Below are positions 19,039 through 26,991 of a stretch of 64,000 nucleotides of DNA, piece by piece. Positions within the stretch are counted from its first letter, which is position 1. Each line of letters begins with the position of its first letter. The stretch covers positions 124,001 to 188,000 of the forward strand of contig JACPFF010000006.1 of the NCBI GenBank assembly GCA_016183065.1, in the 5' to 3' direction. Origin of the DNA: Deltaproteobacteria bacterium. Lineage in GTDB: Bacteria > UBA10199 > GCA-002796325 > JACPFF01. The translations under genes were made by a program, and so were the position numbers. The notes beneath the pieces are model-generated. The model made no database searches, was not told the origin of the DNA, and worked only from the letters and a program-made list of their open reading frames with translations.

Positions 19039-19473
19039 TTATACCGCGGCGATCGGTTGCTGCGCCTGATGCGGATGCTCTTGACCCGCATAGATCTTCA
19101 GTTTGGTGATCAAGAGATCCGAGAGCCGGTTCTTCGGCAGCATCCCTGCAACCGCCTTCCGCAAGATTCTCTCCGGATGCTTTGCCCGCATCTCTTTGGC
19201 CGAGATCCCCTTAATACCGCCTGGATATCCGGAATGGGACCAGTAGATCTTTTGGCGCCATTTGTCCCCGGTCAACGTGATCTTTTCCACGTTGATGGCG
19301 ATGACAAAATCGCCGGTGTCTTGATGCGGGGTAAAACTCGGCCGATGTTTCCCCCGGAGGATGTCCGCAATACGGGTGGCAAGCCGGCCCACGGGTTGAT
19401 CCGTGCAATCGACCAGGAGCCACTCCTTTTTCGTCGCCTTTTCGAGATTCATGGGAGTGCTTTTTGTCGCCAT
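19039..19473 (-). CDS. rplM: 50S ribosomal protein L13
   Basis: The 144-aa protein has the L13 blocks [31 protein letters not shown] and RMLPKN-like [11 protein letters not shown]. Several in-frame ATGs (19494, 19473, 19452) are possible and none has a clear ribosome site. ATG 19473 matches the usual length best. It is the first gene of rplM-rpsI; its promoter must lie in the 108-bp spacer to the divergent gene. Confidence 0.95.
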   Translation of the reverse strand: MATKSTPMNLEKATKKEWLLVDCTDQPVGRLATRIADILRGKHRPSFTPHQDTGDFVIAINVEKITLTGDKWRQKIYWSHSGYPGGIKGISAKEMRAKHPERILRKAVAGMLPKNRLSDLLITKLKIYAGQEHPHQAQQPIAAV

Positions 19474-19581
19474 AGGGTGCTTGCGACTAGTCATGGAGAG
19501 CTGGAAAGTCAACGGAAAACAGGGGATTTGCGGATTCCACTTTTCGACCATAGGGGAGGTGTGATACTATTATACGCCATT

Positions 19582-20172
19582 ATGGGCCGTTCACCGAGGG
19601 AAGAAGTTGGGGAGAAAGACCGCGGAAGGCGCTCGTCGGGGTCGAATCCGTCCGCGCAGACGGATGAATCGGCACGTTCTGAGCCGTCTTTTCACTCTGT
19701 TGAAATCATCGATTTTTTTCGTGATGCGCACGGCAAAGAGACCCTTCTTGACGGGTGTCATCGCTTTCTCCGACGCTCTTTTCGGACGATTATCATTTTT
19801 GCGGTGACCCCCCAAGGACTCCGTTGGCTGGCCGGAGCAGGTCCCAACATGAAACCGCCCCAGAAGCGGGTCATTCCGTGGCGGCATAGCCCCCTGCTGC
19901 GGCGCGTGGCCCACCAACGACACCCCTACGTGGGACCGATCCCCGCAGATCCGGATGAGCGCGGCATCTTGATCCACCATCTCCATGCCCGTCCGGAGCG
20001 GTGTTGGCTCTATCCCGCCGCAGTCGGGGAACAGGTCGATTGTCTCATCTATGCAGATACCCCTCTCTTTGCGCCCGATCTCGCCGCTCGGCATCTCGAT
20101 TTTGTGACACGCCGCATGATCTTGGCCCTTCGGCGTTCCCTGATCGAGCGATTACTCCTGACGTCCCGGTAG
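19582..20172 (+). CDS. Uncharacterised protein with a possible GAF-like domain
   Basis: The 196-aa protein has a polar N-terminal third (about 1-45) and then a compact domain running from LDGCHRFLRRSFRTIIIFAV to the end. The order of elements (strand FRTIIIFAVTPQGLRWLAG, a loop with SPLLRRVAHQRHPYVGPIP, strand ERCWLYPAAVGEQVDCLIYAD, C-terminal helix) resembles the GAF-like sensory domains common in deltaproteobacterial regulators. I recognise this only by pattern. It is divergent from rplM and convergent with nifS. No catalytic motif is visible. Confidence 0.6.
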   Translation: MGRSPREEVGEKDRGRRSSGSNPSAQTDESARSEPSFHSVEIIDFFRDAHGKETLLDGCHRFLRRSFRTIIIFAVTPQGLRWLAGAGPNMKPPQKRVIPWRHSPLLRRVAHQRHPYVGPIPADPDERGILIHHLHARPERCWLYPAAVGEQVDCLIYADTPLFAPDLAARHLDFVTRRMILALRRSLIERLLLTSR

Positions 20173-20204
20173 CAGGCCATTGTGATCGCCCTCCGACGAC
20201 GTCT

Positions 20205-21365
20205 CTACGAACGCCGCGGTGGGGCGAGTCGGCGGCGTGTGGCGACGATGGCGGGGAGTTGTTCGAGGAGCGCATCGATGTCGGAATTCGTGGTGTAGCG
20301 ACTGATGCTCAAACGGAGCGTCCCGCGGATCTCGGCGTTGGAGAACCCCATGGCCCGCAGGACATGCGAGGGCTCGATCGAACCGGCGGCACAGGCCGAG
20401 CCGGTCGATGCGGCAATGCCTCCCTCACTGAGGGCCAGGATCATCCCTTCCCCATCGACGCCTTCCATCCGGACACTCGTCGTATTGGCCACGCGCAGCG
20501 TCCGGTGCCCGTTGATCGCCATGTCGGGGATCCGTGTCAGCAGGGCATGCTCCATCCGATCGCGCAGCGCACGGACCGCGGTGTCTACGGTCGACAGATG
20601 CGTCCGCGCCAGTGTGGCCGCCACGCCCAGGCCGACGATCTGCGCAACGTTCTCCGTCCCCGCGCGCCGACCCTGTTCCTGCCCGCCGCCCCGAAACATC
20701 GGTCGGAAGGGCGTCCCCGGTCGGAGGTAGAGGGCACCGACTCCCTTTGGTGCATGGAACTTGTGCCCAGAAAGGGAGAGGGCCGCAATCGGGTGGCGAC
20801 ATAAGTCAATCGAAACTTTCCCAATGGCCTGGACTGCGTCGCAGTGGAACGGAACTCCCCGCTCTTCACAGATGGCCGCGATCTGCTCGATGGGGAAGAG
20901 GACCCCGGTCTCATTGTTGGCCCACATCAGTGACACACAGGCGGTCTCCGGCGTGCAGACGTCCGCGACCTGCTGCGGATCGAGCGTCCCGTCGGCAGCG
21001 ACCGGGAGGCGGGTGATCGTGTAGCCTTGCTCTTCGAGGAGGGCGCAATAATTGCGGACCGCCGCGTGTTCGACCGTGCTGGTGACCAGATGCCGTTTCG
21101 TCGGTTGGGCGGCACAGAGTCCGAAGAGGGCGAGGTTATCGGCCTCGGTCCCGGAACTCGTAAAGATCACGCTACTCGCTCGTGGGGCGCCGATCAACGT
21201 GGCCACGGCCTGACGGGCCGCATCGAGATCGGTCGCGACTTCGCGCCCAAACTGGTGCAGGCTGGAGGGATTTCCCCAGCGTGTGGCATAGGAGGGTTGC
21301 ATGGCCTCGACGACTTCCGGCGCGGGCTGTGTGGTGGCATTGTTGTCGAAATAGTGGAGGGGCAT
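20205..21365 (-). CDS. nifS: Cysteine desulfurase (NifS/IscS family)
   Basis: The 386-aa PLP enzyme strips sulfur from cysteine for Fe-S clusters and thio-modifications. Motifs are YFDNNATTQPAPEVVEAM, the PLP lysine in SLSGHKFHAPKGVGALY and the active-site cysteine in STGSACAAGSIEPSHVLRAMG. The short loop around that cysteine places it in the NifS/IscS class rather than SufS. No scaffold gene (iscU/nifU) is adjacent, so its partner is elsewhere. Confidence 0.93.
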   Translation of the reverse strand: MPLHYFDNNATTQPAPEVVEAMQPSYATRWGNPSSLHQFGREVATDLDAARQAVATLIGAPRASSVIFTSSGTEADNLALFGLCAAQPTKRHLVTSTVEHAAVRNYCALLEEQGYTITRLPVAADGTLDPQQVADVCTPETACVSLMWANNETGVLFPIEQIAAICEERGVPFHCDAVQAIGKVSIDLCRHPIAALSLSGHKFHAPKGVGALYLRPGTPFRPMFRGGGQEQGRRAGTENVAQIVGLGVAATLARTHLSTVDTAVRALRDRMEHALLTRIPDMAINGHRTLRVANTTSVRMEGVDGEGMILALSEGGIAASTGSACAAGSIEPSHVLRAMGFSNAEIRGTLRLSISRYTTNSDIDALLEQLPAIVATRRRLAPPRRS

Positions 21366-21517
21366 CTTTCGGTGGTCATAATGAATGTGCCCGGAGACGG
21401 AAAGGGGGAAATGCCCCCATCTCTTCCCCCGAGCTCCCCGAGCGGCTTGACATCTGGTCGGAATTTGTTATCCCGACACGCCCTGAAGCAGACGGATTGT
21501 GAAGGGGAGGAGGCTGT

Positions 21518-21733
21518 ATGGCACGAGTGACTGTCGAAGACTGTTTGGAAGAGGCCGATAACCGCTTTGTCTTGGTCCATTTGGCCGCCAAGCGCGCCAA
21601 GGAATTGCTCAAGGGGGCACCGGCGGTACATCGGTGCAAGAATCGCGAGGTCGTCACCGCGTTGCGCGAAATTGCCGATCTCAAGGTCCACCCCGTCATC
21701 CCAGACACAGTCGCGCCAGACGCCAAACAGTAG
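21518..21733 (+). CDS. rpoZ: RNA polymerase omega subunit
   Basis: The 71-aa protein matches omega: [20 protein letters not shown], then the helix [11 protein letters not shown] and REIADLKV. Omega helps assemble RNA polymerase and binds ppGpp in proteobacteria. GGGGAGGAGG lies just before the ATG. It ends only 8 bp before a tRNA-Leu gene, so the two are probably cotranscribed. Confidence 0.93.
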   Translation: MARVTVEDCLEEADNRFVLVHLAAKRAKELLKGAPAVHRCKNREVVTALREIADLKVHPVIPDTVAPDAKQ

Positions 21734-21741
21734 GCTGGTTT

Positions 21742-21825
21742 GCCGGGATGGCGGAACTGGCAGACGCGCCAGACTCAAAATCTGGTGGAGGCAACTCCGT
21801 GGGGGTTCGACCCCCCCTCCCGGCA
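21742..21825 (+). tRNA. tRNA-Leu (anticodon CAA)
   Basis: An 84-nt class II tRNA. The acceptor stem GCCGGGA pairs with TCCCGGC, followed by discriminator A. The anticodon arm is CCAGA-CTCAAAA-TCTGG, giving CAA, which reads UUG leucine codons. There is a long variable arm (GGAGGCAACTCC) and a T arm GGGGG-TTCGACC-CCCCC. The 3' CCA is not encoded. Confidence 0.97.
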
Positions 21826-21872
21826 CAACAGGCGGTCCTGCAGGCCTGTCTGTTCGAATTGTACATTACATG

Positions 21873-22142
21873 TTAGCCGTTCTTCCGGCGCGGTTTTTTC
21901 CAGGTGGTATATTTGCCGGAAGAGATCTCTTTTTCGGTCCTGCGCAGCTTGGCCAAAATTTCGGGCTCCGTTTCCAAAATGTCGAGTGTCTCGAGGAGCG
22001 CCTCATATTCCTCAAACGGGAGCAAAGCGCTCACCGGTTCTCCATCTTTGAGAATGATGAACGATTCGCCAAGTTCCTGATTGCGACGTGCCAACTCAAG
22101 AAACTTTTGCTTTGCCTTTGTGATCGGTAATAATTGGGCCAT
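21873..22142 (-). CDS. Phd/YefM-like antitoxin
   Basis: The 89-aa protein has a Phd/YefM-like N-terminal DNA-binding part (LLPITKAKQKFLELARR, FIILKDGEPVSALLPFEEYEALLETL) and a charged C-terminal tail that would wrap the toxin. It starts 5 bp after the toxin stop. It should neutralise the RelE-like toxin and repress the shared promoter. Confidence 0.85.
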   Translation of the reverse strand: MAQLLPITKAKQKFLELARRNQELGESFIILKDGEPVSALLPFEEYEALLETLDILETEPEILAKLRRTEKEISSGKYTTWKKPRRKNG

Positions 22143-22147
22143 AGTGG

Positions 22148-22411
22148 TTACCTCCGGAATTTTTCATAGACTTCCTTACGATGGTGAATGCGCAGGACCT
22201 CGACAATGATCTCCTGCCGCCGGATCACGTAGATGATCCGATACACGCCAACACGATATGACCAGTAGCCGCGCAATTCGCCCCGCAACGATTTGCCGAG
22301 ATGCGGGTTTTCCACCAAGCGATCCAGCCCATGTGCCATCTGTATCTGGTGTTTCCCGCTCAGCGAGGAGTAAAAACGTTGCGCCTGTTCCGATAATCGT
22401 AACGTCCACAT
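22148..22411 (-). CDS. RelE/ParE-superfamily toxin
   Basis: The 87-aa basic protein has the RelE/ParE fold signature: AQRFYSSLSGKHQIQMAHGL, NPHLGKSLRGELRGYWSYRVGVYRIIYVI and a C-terminal IHHRKEVYEKFRR with His and Arg residues typical of mRNA interferases. It precedes the antitoxin, the reverse of the usual relBE order. The ATG lies 8 nt after a perfect -10 box, with no Shine-Dalgarno, so the message should be leaderless. ParE-type gyrase inhibition cannot be excluded from sequence. Confidence 0.87.
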   Translation of the reverse strand: MWTLRLSEQAQRFYSSLSGKHQIQMAHGLDRLVENPHLGKSLRGELRGYWSYRVGVYRIIYVIRRQEIIVEVLRIHHRKEVYEKFRR

Positions 22412-22419
22412 CTATGGAC

Positions 22420-22448
22420 ATTATAATGGACTTATATAATGCTGTCAA
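22420..22448 (-). promoter_or_regulatory. Consensus sigma70 promoter and operator of the toxin-antitoxin pair
   Basis: On the - strand TTGACA (22448-22443) and TATAAT (22425-22420) are both perfect and exactly 17 bp apart. The -10 is flanked by direct repeats (GTCCAT-TATAAT-GTCCAT) and lies within the palindrome CATTATAATG, likely the binding site of the antitoxin or complex. Confidence 0.9.
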
Positions 22449-22558
22449 CATATGGCGCCAGCAACGGATGCATGACCTGCCCGATACGCAGTATGTCGGT
22501 GCCCGATTGTTAGGACTTCATGGTTGTCATGGTGAGTGGAAAGGGTTAAAGAGCAGGT

Positions 22559-22927
22559 ATGCCCGAAAATGCCCAGGAAAAATCCCAACGTGTGGCCGGT
22601 CAGATAGCTGCGATTGCTGCGCAGGTGAAGGCGGAAGAGATCCGGATCCTCGATCTCCGCGGTCTCACGAGTTTTACCGACTTTTTTGTCATCTGCACCG
22701 GCCGCTCGAATCGCCAGGTGCAGGCGATTGCCGATGCGATGTATCGTGACATCCGCGCCAAGGGGACGACGCCGTTGGGGATGGAGGGTTATGACACGGC
22801 CCAGTGGATATTGATCGACTTGGGTGATGTGGTCGCGCACATCTTCTATCCCGAGGCCCGCGTCTACTATCAAATTGAAAAGATGTGGGCCGATGCCCCG
22901 GAAATTCCGTACGCCGAAGCCTCGTAA
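22559..22927 (+). CDS. rsfS: Ribosomal silencing factor RsfS (Iojap family)
   Basis: The 122-aa protein binds L14 on the 50S subunit and blocks subunit joining in starvation. Family blocks are IRILDLRGLTSFTDFFVICT, GRSNRQVQAIADAM, and the C-terminal WILIDLGDVVAHIFYPEARVYY. AGAGCAGG precedes the ATG. It stands 39 bp before gpmI; nadD and proA, its usual partners, are absent. Confidence 0.95.
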   Translation: MPENAQEKSQRVAGQIAAIAAQVKAEEIRILDLRGLTSFTDFFVICTGRSNRQVQAIADAMYRDIRAKGTTPLGMEGYDTAQWILIDLGDVVAHIFYPEARVYYQIEKMWADAPEIPYAEAS

Positions 22928-22966
22928 TCCTTGTACAGATTGGTGTGCGGAGGGAGGGGAGTGCCG

Positions 22967-24523
22967 ATGAAACCGGTCGCATTGATCATTCTCGATGGAT
23001 GGGGATGGCGCGAGGCCCGCGAGGCCAATACCGTGCGCCTTGCGCAGACCCCGAATTTTGACCGGTATTGGGCCACATTTCCACAGACACTCCTGACGAC
23101 CTCGGGTGCGGCCGTGGGGCTCCCCGACGGCGTCATGGGGAATTCCGAGGTCGGCCATCTCAACATCGGCGCGGGGCGGATCGTCTATCAAGATCTGACG
23201 CGCATCCATCGGGCGATTGCGTCGGGGGAGTTAAGAGATTCACCACGATTGCAGACGTTTTTTCAACAGGTCATGCAATCGAAGGGGACGTTGCACGTCA
23301 TGGGGCTTCTCTCCGATGGTGGCGTTCATAGTCACATCGATCACCTCTTGGCCTTGCTCGACTATGCAAAGGCCGCAGGGGTGCAGCGCGTGGTCCTCCA
23401 TCCTTTTCTCGATGGTCGCGACACCTCGCCAACGGGTGGGGTCGAGTATCTGCGCACGCTCCAAACCGCGTGCGATCGCCTCGGCAATGCCCGGATCGGG
23501 ACGCTCAGCGGGCGGTATTATGCCATGGACCGCGATCGTCGTTGGGACCGCACGGAGCGCGCCTACCGGGCCATTGCCGAGGGGATAGGGCCGAGAGTCA
23601 CTGATCCGCACGGAGCCATGACACAATCGTATACCGGGCAGGTGACCGACGAATTCATCCCACCCATGGTCGTTGCGGTCGATGGAAAGCCGGTCGGACG
23701 TCTGACCGCCAAAGACTTCATCCTTTTCTTTAACTTTCGTGGCGACCGTGCCCGCCAGATTATTCGGGCAGTTGCTGATGCAGAGTTCAACGAATTTCCA
23801 CGCTCGGTCGTCCTCCCGACCGGGCAGGTCCTCTGCATGCGAAGCTACCACGATGACTTCACCTTTCCGATCCTTTTTCCCCCAGTGCTTTTGCACGATA
23901 TTTTCGGTGAAGTCGTCAGTCGCGCCGGCATGCGGCAACTCCGTATTGCCGAGACCGAGAAATATGCCCACGTGACGTTCTTTTTCAATGGCGGTCGCGA
24001 TCACGTGTCAGACGGGGAAGATCATTGCCTCATCCAATCGCCCAAGGAGGTGGCCACCTATGATCTGAAACCCGAGATGAGTGCCGTGGAAGTGACCGAC
24101 GTCGTGCTCGGTTGTATCGAGCGCGATGACTACGATGTCATCATTCTCAATTTTGCCAATCCCGATATGGTGGGACACACCGGTGTCATCGACGCCGCTA
24201 TCAGGGCCGTGGAGACCACCGACGCCTGCATGGGGCGTGTGGTGGAGGCCATTGTGGCGCGCGGCGGATGCGTGCTCGTCACGGCCGACCACGGCAATTG
24301 CGAGGAAATGCGTACGGCCGAGGGGAAACCCCATACGGCGCACACGACGAATCCCGTCCCCTGTATGCTGATCGGCGCACATGTTGAGAGATATCGGCTG
24401 CGCGACGGCGGGATCCTGGCCGACCTTGCGCCGACGCTCCTCACGTTGATGGGACTGGGTCAACCGGCGGCGATGACGGGCCGATCTCTCTTGGTCGATC
24501 AAGAATCGGAGTGCGATGCGTGA
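22967..24523 (+). CDS. gpmI: 2,3-bisphosphoglycerate-independent phosphoglycerate mutase
   Basis: The 518-aa Mn-dependent enzyme interconverts 3- and 2-phosphoglycerate. The alkaline-phosphatase-like metal sites are visible: ALIILDGWGWRE at the start, the serine loop in MGNSEVGHLNIGAGR, and VTADHGNCEEMR near the C-terminus. The insertion domain carries GRYYAMDRDRRWDRTERAY. I chose ATG 22967 after GGAGGGAGGGG; a GTG at 22961 is also in frame. The stop overlaps the comF start as GTGA. Confidence 0.96.
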   Translation: MKPVALIILDGWGWREAREANTVRLAQTPNFDRYWATFPQTLLTTSGAAVGLPDGVMGNSEVGHLNIGAGRIVYQDLTRIHRAIASGELRDSPRLQTFFQQVMQSKGTLHVMGLLSDGGVHSHIDHLLALLDYAKAAGVQRVVLHPFLDGRDTSPTGGVEYLRTLQTACDRLGNARIGTLSGRYYAMDRDRRWDRTERAYRAIAEGIGPRVTDPHGAMTQSYTGQVTDEFIPPMVVAVDGKPVGRLTAKDFILFFNFRGDRARQIIRAVADAEFNEFPRSVVLPTGQVLCMRSYHDDFTFPILFPPVLLHDIFGEVVSRAGMRQLRIAETEKYAHVTFFFNGGRDHVSDGEDHCLIQSPKEVATYDLKPEMSAVEVTDVVLGCIERDDYDVIILNFANPDMVGHTGVIDAAIRAVETTDACMGRVVEAIVARGGCVLVTADHGNCEEMRTAEGKPHTAHTTNPVPCMLIGAHVERYRLRDGGILADLAPTLLTLMGLGQPAAMTGRSLLVDQESECDA

Positions 24524-25212
24524 AACGTTTTCCACGCAGGTGGCGACAATGGTGGCGTGTGGCGCAGACCTGGTGTGCGGACCTCTGCTATCCACGGCGG
24601 TGTTGTTGTTGTGATCAGGTCCTTGCAGCCGACCCGCTAGCCGTGCTCTGTTCATCGTGTTGCGCGGGGATTCAGTGGATCAATGGTCGCGTCACACGCG
24701 CGGCGTTTCCCGCGCCGAAATGGGAACGCCTGCTGGCGGTGAGTCGTTTCGATGGTCCGATCGTCGATGCCCTCCATCGGTTGAAATATGAACGTCGCCT
24801 CGATCTGGCGCCCTCGCTGGCCCGCCTGATGATGCCACTGGTGTCGGCCCGCGGGGAGATCGATCTGATCGTCCCCGTGCCGCTTTCTGCCGAGCGGTTA
24901 CGACAGCGCGGATATAATCAGGCACAACAGATCGCGCAGACTATCGGCGAGACGTGGCACTCTCCGGTCCGTACCGGCCTGCTGGTGCGCCGGCGGGCGA
25001 CGCCGCCGCAGGTTGGGCTCTCATCGACCGCGCGGTTGGAGAATGTCCGCAATGCCTTTGCCCTCACGCCGCGCGGCATCACCGTGGTGCCGAAGCAGCA
25101 AGTGCTCCTCCTCGACGATGTCATGACGACCGGCGCCACGTTGCACGAATGCGCGACCGTGCTCGTGCGGCACGGTGCGGTTGTGACGGCCATGGCCGTT
25201 GCCGTGGCATAG
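24520..25212 (+). CDS. comF: ComF-family phosphoribosyltransferase-like protein
   Basis: The 230-aa protein has an N-terminal cysteine cluster (CYPRRCCCCDQV, CSSCC) that binds zinc and a C-terminal phosphoribosyltransferase domain with LLLDDVMTTGAT as the PRPP loop. ComF proteins act in DNA uptake and recombination, though many have no proven role. GTG 24520 overlaps the gpmI stop by 4 bp and follows GGAG at 8 nt; a GTG at 24511 is the alternative. Repeat copy C begins 3 bp after its stop. Confidence 0.88.
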   Translation: MKRFPRRWRQWWRVAQTWCADLCYPRRCCCCDQVLAADPLAVLCSSCCAGIQWINGRVTRAAFPAPKWERLLAVSRFDGPIVDALHRLKYERRLDLAPSLARLMMPLVSARGEIDLIVPVPLSAERLRQRGYNQAQQIAQTIGETWHSPVRTGLLVRRRATPPQVGLSSTARLENVRNAFALTPRGITVVPKQQVLLLDDVMTTGATLHECATVLVRHGAVVTAMAVAVA

Positions 25213-25215
25213 TGA

Positions 25216-25485
25216 CTATTGGAGGGGCTCACGTCGCCCCCCCAACGGGCAAAGCCCGTTGGGTCCCCCCCTCTCGCGCGCGGTGCGCGCTGGGGAACGG
25301 CTCCCACGGGGCTCACGGTCCCCGGACTCGGTCGTCGCCACTGCCCCCCCAACGGGCAAAGCCGGGTCAAGGCCCAGCTTTGCTGGGCCGCGAAGCAGAG
25401 TCGAAGACTTTGCGGAGTGTAATAGGTCCCCCCCCCTCTCGCGCGCGGTGCGGCTGGGTGGTAGGGCCCCACGTCCCAGGGACTG
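25216..25485 (+). repeat. Mosaic palindromic repeat, copy C (long composite form)
   Basis: This 270-bp copy starts with the family head ctattggaggggctcacgtc, then the second hairpin type (CCCAACGGGC-AAA-GCCCGTTGGG, 25241-25263). It continues with a GCGCGC-rich tail, the module ccggactcggtcgtcgcca, a second partial unit, and another hairpin (GGCCCAGC-TTT-GCTGGGCC, 25371-25389). It then has gtcgaagactttgcggagtg and a third tail. Parts recur in copies D, E and F. It separates comF from the convergent Rieske gene. Confidence 0.9.
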
Positions 25486-25497
25486 TCAGCATCGCGA

Positions 25498-25809
25498 TCA
25501 GTCATCGAGATGGATCCACACGCGGTCGTCTTCCACGGTCACGCGGAAGGTGCGGATGCGGCATGACGTGTCGCCGCGGAGGCATTGGCCGGTGCGGAGA
25601 TCAAACATCCAACTATGGCCAGGGCACACGACCTGTTCTCCCTCCACGCGGCCACGACTGAAGGCATCGCCCGCATGGGGGCATCGATCCTTCACGGCAA
25701 AGAACGCTGTGCCGTGCCGAAACAGCGCGATGCGTACCTGCCGATAGTGGTGCACGGAGATGCTGTTGGTTGAAAAATCCCCCACGCGACCGACGCACAT
25801 TTTTGTCAT
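25498..25809 (-). CDS. Rieske-type [2Fe-2S] ferredoxin
   Basis: The 103-aa soluble protein carries both Rieske ligand pairs: C43-x-H45 in DRCPHAGDAF and C62-x2-H65 in VCPGHSWMFD. It has the flow of NirD-like small ferredoxins, which pass electrons to oxygenases or reductases; no partner oxygenase is nearby. The start ATG overlaps the upstream gene's stop (ATGA), so it is the last gene of a mazG-membrane protein-Rieske run. Confidence 0.87.
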   Translation of the reverse strand: MTKMCVGRVGDFSTNSISVHHYRQVRIALFRHGTAFFAVKDRCPHAGDAFSRGRVEGEQVVCPGHSWMFDLRTGQCLRGDTSCRIRTFRVTVEDDRVWIHLDD

Positions 25810-26162
25810 CCGCGACTCGATGCGCGTTCCTTTCGTCGGAGGAGATCGAGACAGGCCCCGCCCCACAGTACGAGGAGAGCAAGGCCGCCGATGAAGATCG
25901 ATGTCCGATGCATGTTCCACGCCGTGCGCAATCCCGCCCATATGATGCCCGAGGTGGGCGCCATCGTTGAGAACATCACGTCCATGCTCTGGCGGAGCGT
26001 GCGCGTGAATTGCGCCAGGGGATAGAGAAACGCCACGGTCGTGAGGGCCGCAATCAGACCGCCGAGTTGACGATGCCCGAGATGCCAGTGCCCCAGTCCA
26101 GGAAAGACGAGCAGCGTCAAGAGGAGTGCCGCGCGTCGTGAGCCTGATTTACGCGTTTTCAC
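25806..26162 (-). CDS. Small two-span membrane protein
   Basis: The 118-aa protein has a basic N-terminus, a hydrophobic segment with LLVFPGLGHWHLGHRQLGG and a second span near FIGGLALLVLWGGACLDLL. The PGLGHWHLG motif resembles small TM2/DUF-type proteins with PGLGxxYLG. GTG 26162, preceded by GGAGGCGAAGG, is the likely start and overlaps mazG by 14 bp; longer in-frame starts lie wholly within mazG. Its function is unknown. Confidence 0.7.
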   Translation of the reverse strand: MKTRKSGSRRAALLLTLLVFPGLGHWHLGHRQLGGLIAALTTVAFLYPLAQFTRTLRQSMDVMFSTMAPTSGIIWAGLRTAWNMHRTSIFIGGLALLVLWGGACLDLLRRKERASSRG

Positions 26163-26937
26163 CGGCCTTCGCCTCCTCCCAGAGGGTGTTCCATTCATCA
26201 GCAGAGAGGGATGCCGGTTCTCGCTGCATCGCCTGCAGGCGTTGTTCCATGGCCTGAAACCGCGTGGTAAAGCGGGTGTTCGCACGGCGGAGCGCCCCTT
26301 CCGGGTCGAGGTCCATCCAGCGGGCGACCTGGGCCAGTGCAAAAAGGAGATCGCCCAATTCGTCTTCACAGGCCGACGAGTTGCCCGTTCCCTGCGATTG
26401 CCGAAGCTCCGTCACCTCTTCGATCACCTTGTCGAGCACGCCGTCGATCGTTCCCCAATCGAATTGTACGCGGCTCGCCTTTTGTCCCAAACGAAAGGCA
26501 CGCAACAACGACGGAAGCTGCCGCGGAATCCCCTCCAGCATCGAGCGTCGCTCCGGCTTCTCCTCCCGCTTGATCGTTTCCCAGTGTGCAAGGACTTCGG
26601 CACTATCTTTGACCACGGTCTCATCAAAGACGTGCGGGTGGCGGCGGATCAGCTTCTCCGAGATTGCTTCGACGACATCGGTGATGGTAAACGCGGCCGT
26701 CGTGTCGGCGACCAGTTGCGTCTGGAAGAGGACTTGGAGGAGGAGATCCCCCAGTTCCTCACAGACCGTGTGCGGCTCGGCATGATCGATGGCCTCTGCG
26801 GCCTCAAAGGCCTCTTCAAGGAGGTAGGGAAGTGCCGAGTGTGGGGTTTGTTCACGATCCCATGGACACCCCCCGGGGGCGCGGAGGCGCGCGACGATCT
26901 CTACGAGTCGGGTAAAGGCCTCTGCCGGGGTTGACAT
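26149..26937 (-). CDS. mazG: Nucleoside triphosphate pyrophosphohydrolase MazG
   Basis: The 262-aa protein has two tandem MazG domains, each with the EExxE...ExxD metal motif: LLEEAFEAAEAID then ELGDLLLQVLF, and VIEEVTELRQ then DELGDLLFALAQ. It hydrolyses (d)NTPs to monophosphates and can lower ppGpp or remove oxidised nucleotides. GGCPWDREQTPHSALPYLL near the start is diagnostic. ATG 26937 gives the family N-terminus; no strong ribosome site is seen at any candidate start. Confidence 0.95.
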   Translation of the reverse strand: MSTPAEAFTRLVEIVARLRAPGGCPWDREQTPHSALPYLLEEAFEAAEAIDHAEPHTVCEELGDLLLQVLFQTQLVADTTAAFTITDVVEAISEKLIRRHPHVFDETVVKDSAEVLAHWETIKREEKPERRSMLEGIPRQLPSLLRAFRLGQKASRVQFDWGTIDGVLDKVIEEVTELRQSQGTGNSSACEDELGDLLFALAQVARWMDLDPEGALRRANTRFTTRFQAMEQRLQAMQREPASLSADEWNTLWEEAKAGENA

Positions 26938-26991
26938 GGCGAGGGCCATAATCAACAGGGGCGGATCTGTCAATGGAACCGCCTCGGTGCG

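Noticed and set aside
25216-25485. Repeat copies as ordinary Rho-independent terminators
   Set aside because: Hairpins have no T-run on either side, copies lie within operons (A, F), and long non-hairpin modules are conserved too.
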